DNA of 64,000 nt from positions 4,486,001 through 4,550,000 of the forward strand of contig WPIO01000001.1 in assembly GCA_009760855.2 (NCBI GenBank). The letters are read 5' to 3'. This DNA comes from Cristatella mucedo. Taxonomy: Eukaryota; Bryozoa; Phylactolaemata; Cristatellidae. The notes under the pieces are model-generated. The model ran no database searches. It saw nothing but the letters and a program-made list of their open reading frames with translations, and was not told the origin of the DNA. The position numbers and the translations under genes are program-made. Each line of letters opens with the position of its first letter. Position 1 is the first letter of the stretch. Positions 44,011-64,000 of this stretch are shown here, one piece after another.

Positions 44011-46085
44011 ACATCCGCTGCCCTGGCCCAAGAAAGTTGACAGTTCTCTAGTCAACATTCTGGCTCCGTGTTAGCTACTCGATTGCAGCATTCTTTTGGT
44101 ACGTTTGGATTTTCCTAGCTTTGCACTTTTTTTTACATTATGAGTTATATTTCCTCACGAAATCAGCTGGTTCTTTGACGAGCCATTTAGAATAACTCTA
44201 AAGTAAGATATGCTTATCCTTTATGAATTCTAGGATCTACAATTGGTGAGAAGTAAAGAGCAAATAGAATTTGTGATGCTCTCGCATTAATCTTCAGAAA
44301 TAATAACAAACACAGTCAGGTAGCATGCCCAGCATCTTATCTCTCTGCGGGTAAATTTGATTGTAAATTTGGTTGATGTGTCACTAAAAGAAACATGCTG
44401 TCTGACGCCGAGACATAATTGACTGAAACCGTCAAAAGTCATTCTAAAATTCACTTATTCTTAATGTGTTCACTTTTTAGCATCTCTACTTGAGCATTAA
44501 TGATTTCCTATGCTGTCTATTAGGTCTTGGGGATATAATTGACTGAAACCATCAAAAGTCAGTCTAAACTTCACCTGTTCCTCAATTTGTTCGCTTTTTC
44601 GCATCCTTACTTTGTCATTAACGATTCGCTATTCCCTATTAGGTCTGGCGAAGTATATTAAGAGAGACATAAATTCCCCCCCGGCGTAGTGTTCACAGAC
44701 ATTATTACTACTACCCGCATCAAAGTCAAATCGATGTCTACCATATGAGATTAGTTACTTTGGCTTTACAGCAGCGTTTTGTAATATGGTGAAAATTAAG
44801 ACGGCTAATTAGGCTGCCTGTCGAATTTACTTACAATTTGGTTGCGAACTAAATTGTATTGCTCCATCGACCGAGATCGGCATTAGTTTCCGTCATTCTC
44901 TGTTCAGGGTAATATAGCTATATCAACTGCATTGCCACAAGCAATCGTGAAAGCCATGTCCACCTCTGAGATTATGATCCATCATAGCTCCCGATACTGA
45001 CCCGAATACTCGGTAAGTGGCTACGCCACTGAAATTATATGAGACGAAACTGCACAACACTCATTGAACTGGCATGGATATCTATATCCATTACCTGCGA
45101 CAGTACTACGTTCCATACAAAAAATAGAGGACTTCAGCTTACCTACCGTGAGATTCAGCACTTCCATAAACTTCCAATCAAAACCAAACAGCTTAGGTCA
45201 TTTTAACCTAGCTATCATCTGGCTCACTGGCTTATGCTAAGGACTATACTTGCTCATGACTAAAAGATCCACCAAGAGCCTTGGCTTCTTCGTGCATAGT
45301 TTAAATGCAGCACTTTGTGGTTAGTTTCAGCCTCCTTGTAACCCAGATCTTCTTCAAAAATAAATTGCCTGCGTCTTCTGACCTTCAGAAAAGATCTAGT
45401 GGTTGGCTACAGTAGCTTCAGCTTGGCGATTTAAAATATTTGAACTCACTTCCAAAATACATTCTTGCACTTGAAGATGCATTCCCTCTATCTACCTACT
45501 GTAGCACTTCATTTCCAGCCTTTGGCCGTAGCTACATCTACGCTGTCTGCCTCCTCAAATTTTCCCTGAAGCTATCTACGCTTCTCATCTTACTTTTTTC
45601 GTTTGACGACGCCTGCAATCCGCCGCATGCGTACATAATACTGCTAAAGTTTTGTGGGTCCTACAGAGCTCTCAGTGCACATACCTACCGCTGAGCTGTC
45701 ATGGTTGACTCGAGTTACAAACGCAAGTATACATGGATGTGCGTACTTCCAGATAGCGCTCGCTCTGTCGAAGAATTTGAGGGAAACTATTGTTACCAGG
45801 TCTGGAGTGGAGCTAATCAACCGCTTGCAGTCAGCCGAGTAGCAATCAAATAGAAATTCAACTAAACAGCTCTTTTGGGGCAAACTGGCTAAGATATTGC
45901 ACCGTTGCATTTGAAAAAACCTTTTGGTCACAAGTTTCTGGATTATTCTAACTGTCAAAGATATATTACTACCTTCGAACTTTACAATGCTACCCTACTT
46001 TTAGAGCTTGAGGGTCGGCAAACACCAAGGGCTACGAGAGTCATTACAACTCTTCAAGCTAAAAAGATAACGGCTGTAGTCACTC
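44011..46085. other. Unassigned intergenic
   Basis: Contains the 120-bp tandem duplication at 44.4-44.65 kb. Nothing else recognised. Confidence 0.5.
44408..44648. repeat. 120-bp tandem duplication
   Basis: The first unit contains ATAATTGACTGAAACCGTCA and the second ATAATTGACTGAAACCATCA, exactly 120 bp later. The similarity continues through TTCGCTTTTT/TTCACTTTTT and CATTAA...GATT. Confidence 0.9.
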
Positions 46086-46089
46086 CTTG

Positions 46090-46830
46090 ATTCTCCAAAA
46101 CCCTAGTCTTATACCACACTGCAATCCTAGCATTGCTAATTGAATAAACAGCCTACGCAAAGTAGAGTTGCGAGTGCGTACGGAAGTCGCCAGGTATTAC
46201 GGAGTCTCTTATTCTAATAGCTCCCTATCGCGTTCCCTATGAGCTCCGCACTGGCTGATTTTCACACGTCGAAACTTCTTATCCCTCTGCTGAAAGAGCT
46301 AGGATGGTTGCCAGTTGAGCAAAGGATACAGAGCAAAGTTCTTACCCTGACCCACAAGGCCCGCCACGGCTTGGCTCCTTCATACCTAGCTGAACTGCTG
46401 CATCAGTGCTGCTGTTTCAGCCTGCTCGCACCCTCAGGTCCTGTGTGGGCAATAAATTAGCTGTCCCTTTCCTCCGCTTAAAGACAGTTGGCGACAGAAG
46501 ATTTAGCTCTGCAGGTCCTAGACTGTGGAACTCGCTTCCACAATTCTTACGCAACGACAACTACTCTCCAACTGCCGACTATGGCACATCTTTTTCAGCG
46601 GTCCTGAACTGTTACTTCTACGCTACTCACTACCTCAACTGCTCTCCTGACTCTGCTATGCTTTCCACTTTCTCTTTGTTGCGTGAGATGAAGTCTGTTG
46701 GATACCGAATGCGTACCGAAAGCCGCTTAGGCTGTGAGTTAGCTATAAAAAACTCTCCTGCGTAACACCCACATGGTCTTTATGACTTTATGGAGTTACT
46801 GACGGAGATACATTACATTACATTATCCCA
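46090..46830 (+). mobile_element. LINE 3' part (lineage 2) with TTACA tail
   Basis: The C-terminal peptide LLKELGWLPVEQRIQSKVLT (46290) leads to ARHGLAPSYLAELL, GNKLAVPFLRLKTVGDRRFS and AGPRLWNSLP. The 3'UTR follows and ends ACATTACATTACATTA. 5'-truncated, with frameshifts. Confidence 0.9.
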
Positions 46831-46831
46831 G

Positions 46832-48060
46832 TGTGTCCTTCACTTGTCGACACCGGTCTTTCTCGTCGTAAACCACAGTTACGAGTACGCTGCATTGCAC
46901 TATCCTTTTTTTCTAACCCGAGTGGCTATTATCTAGAGTCCTTCCAGGGATCATGTAACTGGAAAATGTCCTGCTACGGATTTACTTCTTACGCGTCAGC
47001 TTCGCTGACTGACAGCCTTGTCGACTGTGCTCCTGAAGGCTACCGGCGGACCATGCCACCGCCTAATGGTATTGCTCAGGCGCGCATGGAGGCGAAATGC
47101 CGCGGCAGACTCGTACTGGCTGCGTCGATTGGGCCAATCTCGCAACCCTCGGACTAAACTTACTTCCTTATCTGTGATAGGTACTATAATTGTTCAGTGG
47201 TGTCTGTTGCTACGAGTGTTCTCGTTATTTAAAAAGATTAAAAAAAATTATAAGTAGCCCTCTTTCGTTTTCGCACACGTCAAAGGCTCTCATTTGTATT
47301 GAGTCGACCCCTTATAAAAAAGTTCTAATATTCGGTATTTTCTTTTGCTAATAAATAAATTATGAATAAAGAATTAAGTCCAACATCGGCGTAGAGCTTG
47401 CGAGATGCTATTTGTTGTCGCTCATATCATTTTGCTTGTCATTAGCTCCTAAAATTGAATAATGCCTAATAACTGGTTCGCACTGGTTTTTGGGACTTAT
47501 TTCTGATTTGTGGTAAATATTTACTTCCATTGTATTCTGTCATCAGCTAAATTTATTGCGTGCAATAGATGGTGCTTCTAAAATGTGTTAGCCTTACTTC
47601 TACGGAGTAATAAACTCATTATTGGTCACACGGCTGCGATGTCTATATGCACTTGTGCGAAGACATAGTCAAGAATTTTCCTACGTGTTTTAGCGATACA
47701 GTCACTACCACAGTCTTCCTGTTTAATGTAGAAAATAACCAGCAGAAAGCCAAAGTTTCGAATTAGCCACCGTGCTAAGTTCATTGAGCTGGAAGCGGCT
47801 GCACACACTTTAGCCAGTAGCGTGATTTTCTAATCAGTTCTCTACTAGTGTACGGGGTGCCGACTGCTGTGCTTGAAAACTTTCTGACTTGCGATGAAAC
47901 AACAGTAACACGAGTAATATTGACAGTAATAAGTAGAAATATGTGTTGCCCCTAAGAGAACGGAATCTCTGTATAAGCACTTCTAAACGCCATAACCCAA
48001 GCATGCTAGGTAAGTTATAGCTAGGGCTGTACCAAATAGCTGATTTTTACTATTTAGCAA
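46832..48060. other. Unassigned intergenic
   Basis: 46832-47157 is GC-richer and open in one plus frame (108 codons, several Cys), but I see no splice sites or family motif that would make it an exon. The rest is AT-rich and blank. Confidence 0.4.
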
Positions 48061-48066
48061 AATTCC

Positions 48067-48146
48067 AATAATTGACAAACTACTCGTCAAACAGGAATAG
48101 TGGTCGAATAATTGGTGAACTACTCGGCAAACATGAATAGCGGTCA
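48067..48146. repeat. 40-bp tandem duplication
   Basis: Units 48067-48106 and 48107-48146 share AATAATTG, ACTACTCG, CAAAC and GAATAG at the same spacing. Confidence 0.88.
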
Positions 48147-48349
48147 GAATTGGTCTACATAAATGATTCAAGATTTATGTTAGGACATTTGCAGTTCGTT
48201 AAGTTTAGTACCTAAACTTAAAGTAAACAGTTAACTACACTTAATGCTTGTCTACTTTACCATTTTGTTTACACTAAGAATGGTACTAATTTAATAAGAC
48301 ATACAAATAGTCACATGCAATTTGGCTAACGCCAAATCATGCCTCACCT

Positions 48350-49620
48350 TTCAAAGACACAAATCACTTCATACTGACAGCATAAAGGCAGCTTTTAGTT
48401 TTCCTTAAGGTATTACCAGCAATGCGGGAGATGCTTTCGCTTGTTACAGTCGTAATTGGTGCAAAAAGATAGCGCTTCACGGAGTGACACATGGCGATGG
48501 ATAATCTTTTGCTGCACGGAGGTCAACAGAGTGGCTTGAGTCGTGGATTAAAGCCAGATAAAGCATTATACTTGCCATTTTCATAAAAGCACCAAAATCT
48601 CATCATTAAGGATGCTATTGCTTAGCTTACAGTATCCCTAGTTTTTTCATCGTAATCGTTTGTCTCATAGTACAACACGATAACATCTACAGCTGGTAGG
48701 ATCATTAAAAGACCGGAATTTCTGCTACTTATTTCATAGGCTCGAATTTCAAATGGCTGGAGAATTGCAACAATTATATTTGCTAAACCCGCTGGCCTTT
48801 CTTTATGGCAAGTGTCTTGTGTTTTACTTCTTTCCACTTTCAGTGACATTCAATGGCACTTTCAGACATGGCTCTTTTGGCTCTAGCAGACAATCCAGCA
48901 ACGGGCACGTCAAATACCATTGGTCAACGCGTATGCATACAGCTGTAGGCTTGCACTCCGAGCAGTTCTTAGATGGTACGAAGGCTCGATGTAGTGCTAA
49001 AACAGCGTCGTATATGTTCCACTATCATTCTTCAGAGTGTTGTAATGTTGGCAAAAGATTGCTGCGTCGGAATGGCATCATGCAAAGCCAGCTGTGGTAT
49101 GTGGGCACAACTAGTGACGCTGGGAAGATCTGCATCATGTACAGCTTTCATCATATTGGTGCCTCTACCGCATAAACCAAGTGGGCACTTCTGTTGGTCA
49201 ATATCTCAAACTGTTGGTCAATATCTCAGTTATTCACTCTATCCAGCAGAGTATCAGCTAGTCGGGTTTCAGTGAGCTATCTGTCAAACTTTCAGTAATA
49301 AAAGACAGCAGCTTCAAATGCAAATAATTTTCCATCGATCCGGGTGCCGTTAGGCTCATGCAAAATATTTTCGTTCTATTCCCAGTCCAATTATCATTAA
49401 TTAGACGCAAAAATACTTGCTTTTCTGATGGCAGCCTGTACACGACCTCCCACTGCATTATACGTATCAGGCACGATATTTTCATAGATGAATTGGTACC
49501 TTGGTAACAGGTATTACGATTCAAGTAGATTAATAATTTCTTAAAGGGCACTGTCATCCGCAAATGAATATGGCTGGAATCTCATTGGCAATCTTATATT
49601 CCGATTACCAGGTGTACACT
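48350..49620 (-). pseudogene. hAT-type (ZBED-like) transposase relic
   Basis: Minus-strand pieces occur in the order of hAT transposases. A region like FADDSAL with downstream MSLTAPGSMENYLHLKLLSF (about 49580-49300) comes first. NMMKAVHDADLPSVTSCAHI then PQLALHDAIPTQQSFANITT (about 49160-49030) follows, matching the N-(M/V)-KA-rDA--PSv-C-AHtLqL-VHD-l--Qrs pattern. Last is IVAILQPFEIRAYEISSRNS with LLMILPAVDVIV (about 48780-48700), matching the -LepFeeAT-e-S-e--pt---vlP---- block. Multiple stops and frameshifts show it is dead. Terminal inverted repeats and the 8-bp duplication were not found. Family assignment is from remembered motifs. Confidence 0.72.
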
Positions 49621-51220
49621 TTTTAACCTCTAAGATTTCGATAGACCACCTTTTCCTGGTAATAACTTCTTATAGTCTATGCTTAGTCATTGCCATCTGC
49701 ACAACGCCAGCTCATAAACTTGCCACAGCTAATATGGCAGCTTTCTGCTCAAGACGTGGTTTTACTTGTGTGGGTTTTTGTACCATAAAACGTTATTCCA
49801 TGGAGTTTTCTTGAGTGATTTCGCTGAACTTCAAGCACGAGAAATTACTGCAATACACAACGGACACATTGATTTCATTAATCGTCAAAGATTGTATACA
49901 AATTATAAATTGAACTTCACATAGCCATCACGTAAGTGTCAAAATTTTAATTTTAGTTCATGTCAAATAGCTATTGTCAAAATATTTATTAAATTTGCGT
50001 AAGAAATCAACCGTCTCTAACCTCAAGCGCTGAGTGTTTAAGTTCAACAATTGTACAAAAGAATGATACTTCTGACACTTAGACGTCGAAGTCTAGGTGG
50101 TAAGCGACGCCTGGCTACAAGTACAGTATCAACTGGACTTCCCTTAACATCTCATACAACTTTAAAATGGTAATTTAAAATTTTAAATGAACTTATATTT
50201 AGTTCTTAATCAGCTGTTCAAGCCTCCAGTGCTGATTGCTAAATTTTAGTTATTGTACACAAGAATGCGAGACTACTGACACTTCGATATTACGTTCCAG
50301 GCAGTAGGCAATGCCTGGCTGCTACCACAGCATCTGTCACGACTAACGCTCTCGTGGGTATTCAGAAACGTGCATAAGCAAATGAGTCCGGCTTCTTGCA
50401 CCCTAAAGCGACGAATTTTGCTCGCATTAGTAAACCCAATATAGATAGGCAGCTTTACTTCTCTGACTTAAATTTACTTCAATTTAACTCTGGCAGTTTG
50501 CCTGGAAAAAACCTTTGCTGAGAATGGCAACTGGTTTTGTATTTAGGAATAAAATGATTATTTCATCAGTGAACATTTGTCTCAAAATCATTAGACAACG
50601 ATTCCATTAGAGCTACGGATAGTGATTGACCAGGGCTGCTCTCTGTTGTCACTAAGAATATCACCAAACAATTAATAAATGCTAATGCTTTATATACAGC
50701 ATCTGTCGTGTCTAGCGAGAGATTCAATTCTCTGAGGGCGCTATGATGTGCTCTCTGCATGAACGTAGCGTTCGACACAGAGGCGGCTAGATCAAGTTGG
50801 TAGACCGACTTAAGTGCTTGGCTAGCCTCAGTCTGCTCAACTGGTACTAGAAGGGGTAACCACCTGACAGCTTTGGGCACTGTCGCGTAGCTACGGCCAC
50901 AGCAAGAAGTATTAAAAATCTTATACGCGTACTATGTGACTAAAAGAGCCAATTAAGTCCAATCAATTTAGTAGCTGCGCATGGAGATGCTTGTGTTATG
51001 TGAACACCGTTCACATTCGGTCCGACCGCTACTATTAGGCCAAATGACTATTGGCCCAATATTCAATCCTGGTAAGAAATCTGGTGGAAACCCGGTGGAA
51101 ATCAGAGCGAATTTTCGGTACAGCCCTAGTAAATCACGCGCAGTGTTGACATGCATTTTCCCATAAAGAAACATTCATTCGTACCCAATATTAAAGTAAG
51201 AAAGAAGGCTCCTTTTTGCT
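49621..51220. other. Unassigned intergenic with a local duplication
   Basis: Holds the diverged repeat at 50.02-50.34 kb and a LINE hairpin scrap near 50705-50750 (GAGAGATTCAATTCTCTGAG). Nothing else recognised. Confidence 0.5.
50023..50336. repeat. Diverged direct duplication, units about 115 bp, offset about 197 bp
   Basis: 50023-50135 and 50222-50336 share CAAGCG/CAAGCC, GTGCTGA, TTGTAC..AAGAATG, CTGACACTT and GCCTGGCT in order. Confidence 0.7.
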
Positions 51221-51224
51221 TCTT

Positions 51225-51580
51225 TTGAATGCCATTGAGACAGGGGACGTCGCCATGTCAGTCAAGAGTGCATGCATTGCTTTGGGAGCACACAAACTAA
51301 AGGCACGATCTCCAAAGGACTTTAGATAGGATTGAGGTGCATGTAAGCGACTGGAGTCAGAAGAGTGGGAAAAACAACGTCTACCCTGATTGAGGAGTGC
51401 AAGAATGTCAGATACGTTTGTAGACTGCCACCAGGGAGTAATGGGACCTTAAAAATTAGCCCTGATAATTTGAATTGAATACACTGCTTGATGCGTAGCA
51501 AGTTCAGGTTAGTGAGCAGTCTTCTAGTGTGGTCAGGAGAGGAACAACTTCGAAAATGCAGCAAATGCGACGCTAGTTAG
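51225..51580 (-). mobile_element. LINE C-terminal fragment, reverse (diverged variant)
   Basis: The complement of the C-terminal coding region is visible: ACAAACTAAAGGCACGATCT CCAAAGGAC (phrase shared with the other minus copies), then GCCACCAGGGAGTAATGGGA. Confidence 0.6.
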
Positions 51581-52387
51581 ATTTAAGACTTGACACTAAT
51601 CATGACCTCAATAGTCACTCGTTTTCGATTCGAAAAATTTCTACAATGTTGACTAGTATTGAATTCTTGAACAGTCTTTTATAAATCCAGCTACAATCAG
51701 TTTTCCATAATTATTCTTCGAATGAAAATGTTGCTAACCGAATCTTATTTTTTTAGTTCCGGCATCTAATTTAGGCCTATGGAAAGTCAACGCTCGAAGT
51801 TAGCTCAGCAACTCGCTTTCAGCTCTCGAAAAGCTGAAGTCGTGATCCAAGGGATGATCACCTCGAGCCATTACATCCCCATGGCTCAGATCTCGAGATG
51901 CATGTCGGTCGGACTTGCTTCCTGACAAGCTCCTAACCTTCTACGATTTTCAGCTTCCCCAGCTACCAATGTCTGGTTCCTCCTTGCTTTACTACGGCTA
52001 TTTATGTAGCTAGACGCATACTACGACGTAAGTGGAATCGAGCAGATTTGTTTTGTGTGACGTTGGCCTTTATTTTACGCTCGTAGTGCTTGATTAAAGC
52101 TTCAGGACACTGTTTCCTGCATCACATGAAAAAATAAATGTGAATTAACCTTAAGCTGCATCGCTTGGTACTGTGATACTCAAAGAGATTAGTTCGTGCA
52201 ATACACAAAGCAGTGCTACTGCAGGTCTTTTTGAGTCAAACCATCAACCTCTGAGAGCAATCGTTTAACGTCCCAGTGCATTCCGTAATGCACTTAGTGC
52301 ATTTCGATCACAGGCAGGGTAAACAATGAGAAACAAGCCACGACTTTCGAAAGCAATATTCGTTCACTGCCACGAGCTGTTTGATCA

Positions 52388-52426
<39 letters not shown>

Positions 52427-52650
52427 GAGAATAGGAAATGCCACTTGCACTGATCGTTTCACATACCCTCTGCACCCTGCCTGCCACTCTACAGCATGCC
52501 ACTGGCTGGGGGTGTCCTGAAATAAAAATGGCACGTTATCCTCGTTGACAATACTGTCCACGACATTTAGTGGCGTAACGGATGGCCTCCAATTATTTAT
52601 TGAATCTGGCAGCTCATGTTATTCTATGTGCATGAGTGATCTTATGGTGA
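51581..52650. other. Unassigned intergenic upstream of the second gene
   Basis: A (TC)n tract lies at 52388-52426. No gene recognised. Confidence 0.5.
52388..52426. repeat. (TC)n microsatellite
   Basis: About 39 bp with one CG interruption. Confidence 0.95.
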
Positions 52651-53089
52651 GTGCGACAACCAACGAAGCTAACGAATGAGCCGGCCATTTGTTCCATTCG
52701 GCCCAGTCTATTATTGCCTTTCAATCGTGTGACTGCGTTGCCGACTGCCGCTCGATGTGGTAGCGAGCTAGCGGGAAAGCTCGCTATTGTGCGTCGGTTC
52801 TATTTCTACCTCCTGCCTATTCTTGCCGCGAAGTCGAGACTGCGAAATCCATTCGGCGCTATTGTTCAAGCTGCGCATCGCAATTAGCAGCACCCTTTGA
52901 GCTCGCTCATCCGAGGTGGTTTTTGGCTCGCCAATTGTTCATTAGGAGGGGGCTCATCCCCAAGAGCGATCAATTTCGCTCCGCCCGTGGCCAAACGACC
53001 GCCGCCGCCGCCGCCGCTCCTCAGAAGTGGCCGTGCGAACGCTCGCCTTGCGCTCGAGCACGCGGCCAGTCTGCGAGCGAGCTACGACC

Positions 53090-62778
<9,689 letters not shown>

Positions 62779-64000
62779 GTAAGTTAGGCGTGCTACTCTG
62801 GCAATGTCCCAAGTACCATCTAAGGTAGTGTGGGTTCAAAGTCAGTGTGGTGCTCGGACGGTTAACGGGCAAAAACGTGCATGTGGCATGTGACGCAGCC
62901 TGCGCCGACAGCTGACGACGCCACAATCTTTCACACAAGATGTAAACTGTTGTACTTGGCGTCGAACTAGATTTGTGGGCTTCTCTCACAACGAGCAATG
63001 CACGCTCGAGGGGAGAAGGCATGCAAACACGTCGGCTGACGCCTGCTTACGGCTGGGGCATGATCACGTGACTATGCTGAGATTCAAAAATTCCTTTGCC
63101 CAATGAGTGGATAGGACCAGGCTAGCTTGGGCGTTATGCACTCACAGCCTGGTCTTGCTAGGGCGGGGCAATATGATGGTGATTTCACCACGCCGACAAA
63201 GGCCCCCCAAGTCGCATTTCGTGAGCCAATGTGACGGCATTAAATCATACAATCAACAAAGCCAGGATGACAATGTACGGGGCGACCGGATTGAGTTTCG
63301 CGCGTGCCATGCCCACAGTAGCAGGTGGTATGAGAGCCCAACATTTGTGCCCGCGTTGTACGCCCCTTGATGAATAGCCAAAGCTTGAGCTGGCATGGTT
63401 GTGCCCTTCCATCTAGCCTCTGGAAGTTCGGCAGATGGTCCATTTGAATCACCTCACCAATAGACCCAGCTCCCTAGCCGCCGAGTCAGCTACTGCTGCT
63501 GTAGACGTATTAATAAGTAATAGCAGGTCTTTCTTAGAAGTCCCTAAATCCGCTTTTGCACTGTAAGTTTCACTTTCCACGTTCTTCATGCCTTCTTGAG
63601 TCTTCGTTGTAAACGTCGCCAATACTGAGAGCGGTCCAAGGCTGAATGAAGACTTAATGAAGACCAAACGTGAATCTAATTAATGGTCGGGACTCTAGTA
63701 AGATTCAGCAAACGACTAGTCATAGGAGCCTTTCAGGGCACATGTGCTTCATTGCTTTGAAGTGCATTAAAACGTTCGATAGGAGAAGTCGTCGAAGCTC
63801 TACACAATATTCCGGGTTTATGGCAATCTACGAGTTATTCACGTACAAATCAGATTGTGAGGTGTCGGGCGATAAAAAAAATCGTGGAAGGCTAAAAGTC
63901 ATTGGAAGCCGAATTGAGAAAGGCCGTTTCCTACCTCTTTAAAAAGAAGCAATTTTTCCAGGAACAGGTGGGGTGGAGCGAGTAAGAAACAAGACTTAAA
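62779..64000 (+). other. Start of intron 4 of the PKD-domain gene
   Basis: No further phase-0 exon could be supported before the window ends. Confidence 0.5.

Noticed and set aside
46831-47157. 108-codon Cys-containing ORF
   Set aside because: Possible exon-like composition, but no convincing splice sites, start context or family; kept only as a note.
48753-49175. 140-codon plus ORF
   Set aside because: Antisense to the hAT transposase relic; no motif of its own.

Overview
This is animal (metazoan) nuclear DNA, almost certainly from an invertebrate. Short exons are separated by GT...AG introns of about 0.15 to 9 kb. The sequence is AT-rich, with local CpG-rich blocks, and is full of old non-LTR retrotransposon fragments, tRNA-derived SINEs and microsatellites. 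The species cannot be named from the sequence alone.

The first 26.3 kb hold the 3' part of a plus-strand polycystin-1-type gene. Twelve exons join in a consistent reading frame into 895 codons plus a stop. They encode the membrane half of the protein: the early helices, the TOP/polycystin extracellular domain, the six-helix TRP-like channel module and a short C-terminal coiled coil. The PLAT, GPS and ectodomain exons must lie upstream of base 1. The small introns are nearly empty. The large ones (2.1-5.8 kb) carry most of the LINE, SINE and simple-repeat content.

From 26.3 to 52.9 kb I found no convincing host gene. This stretch holds copies of at least three related L2/CR1-like LINE lineages: one with ATT-repeat tails, one with TTACA-repeat tails and a third variant. 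It also holds two SINE families, a solo LTR with a short target-site duplication, a decayed hAT-type DNA transposon and several local duplications. One LINE copy (29.0-30.5 kb) keeps a 400-codon reverse-transcriptase ORF. Its 3' end is identical over about 245 bp to an insertion nested in another LINE inside the polycystin gene, so this lineage was active recently.

From about 52.65 kb the base composition becomes GC/CpG-rich. Here a second plus-strand gene begins: a signal-peptide exon, two more short exons and, after a 9-kb intron, an exon at 62.6 kb. Spliced in phase, they encode a secretory leader followed by an Ig-like PKD domain. Because it lies head-to-tail behind a polycystin-1-type gene, the simplest reading is a tandem polycystin-1-like (or REJ/PKD-ectodomain) paralogue whose remainder lies beyond the window. 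The known channel gene and this newly assembled 5' end, possibly a tandem sensory-channel locus, are the main biological content.
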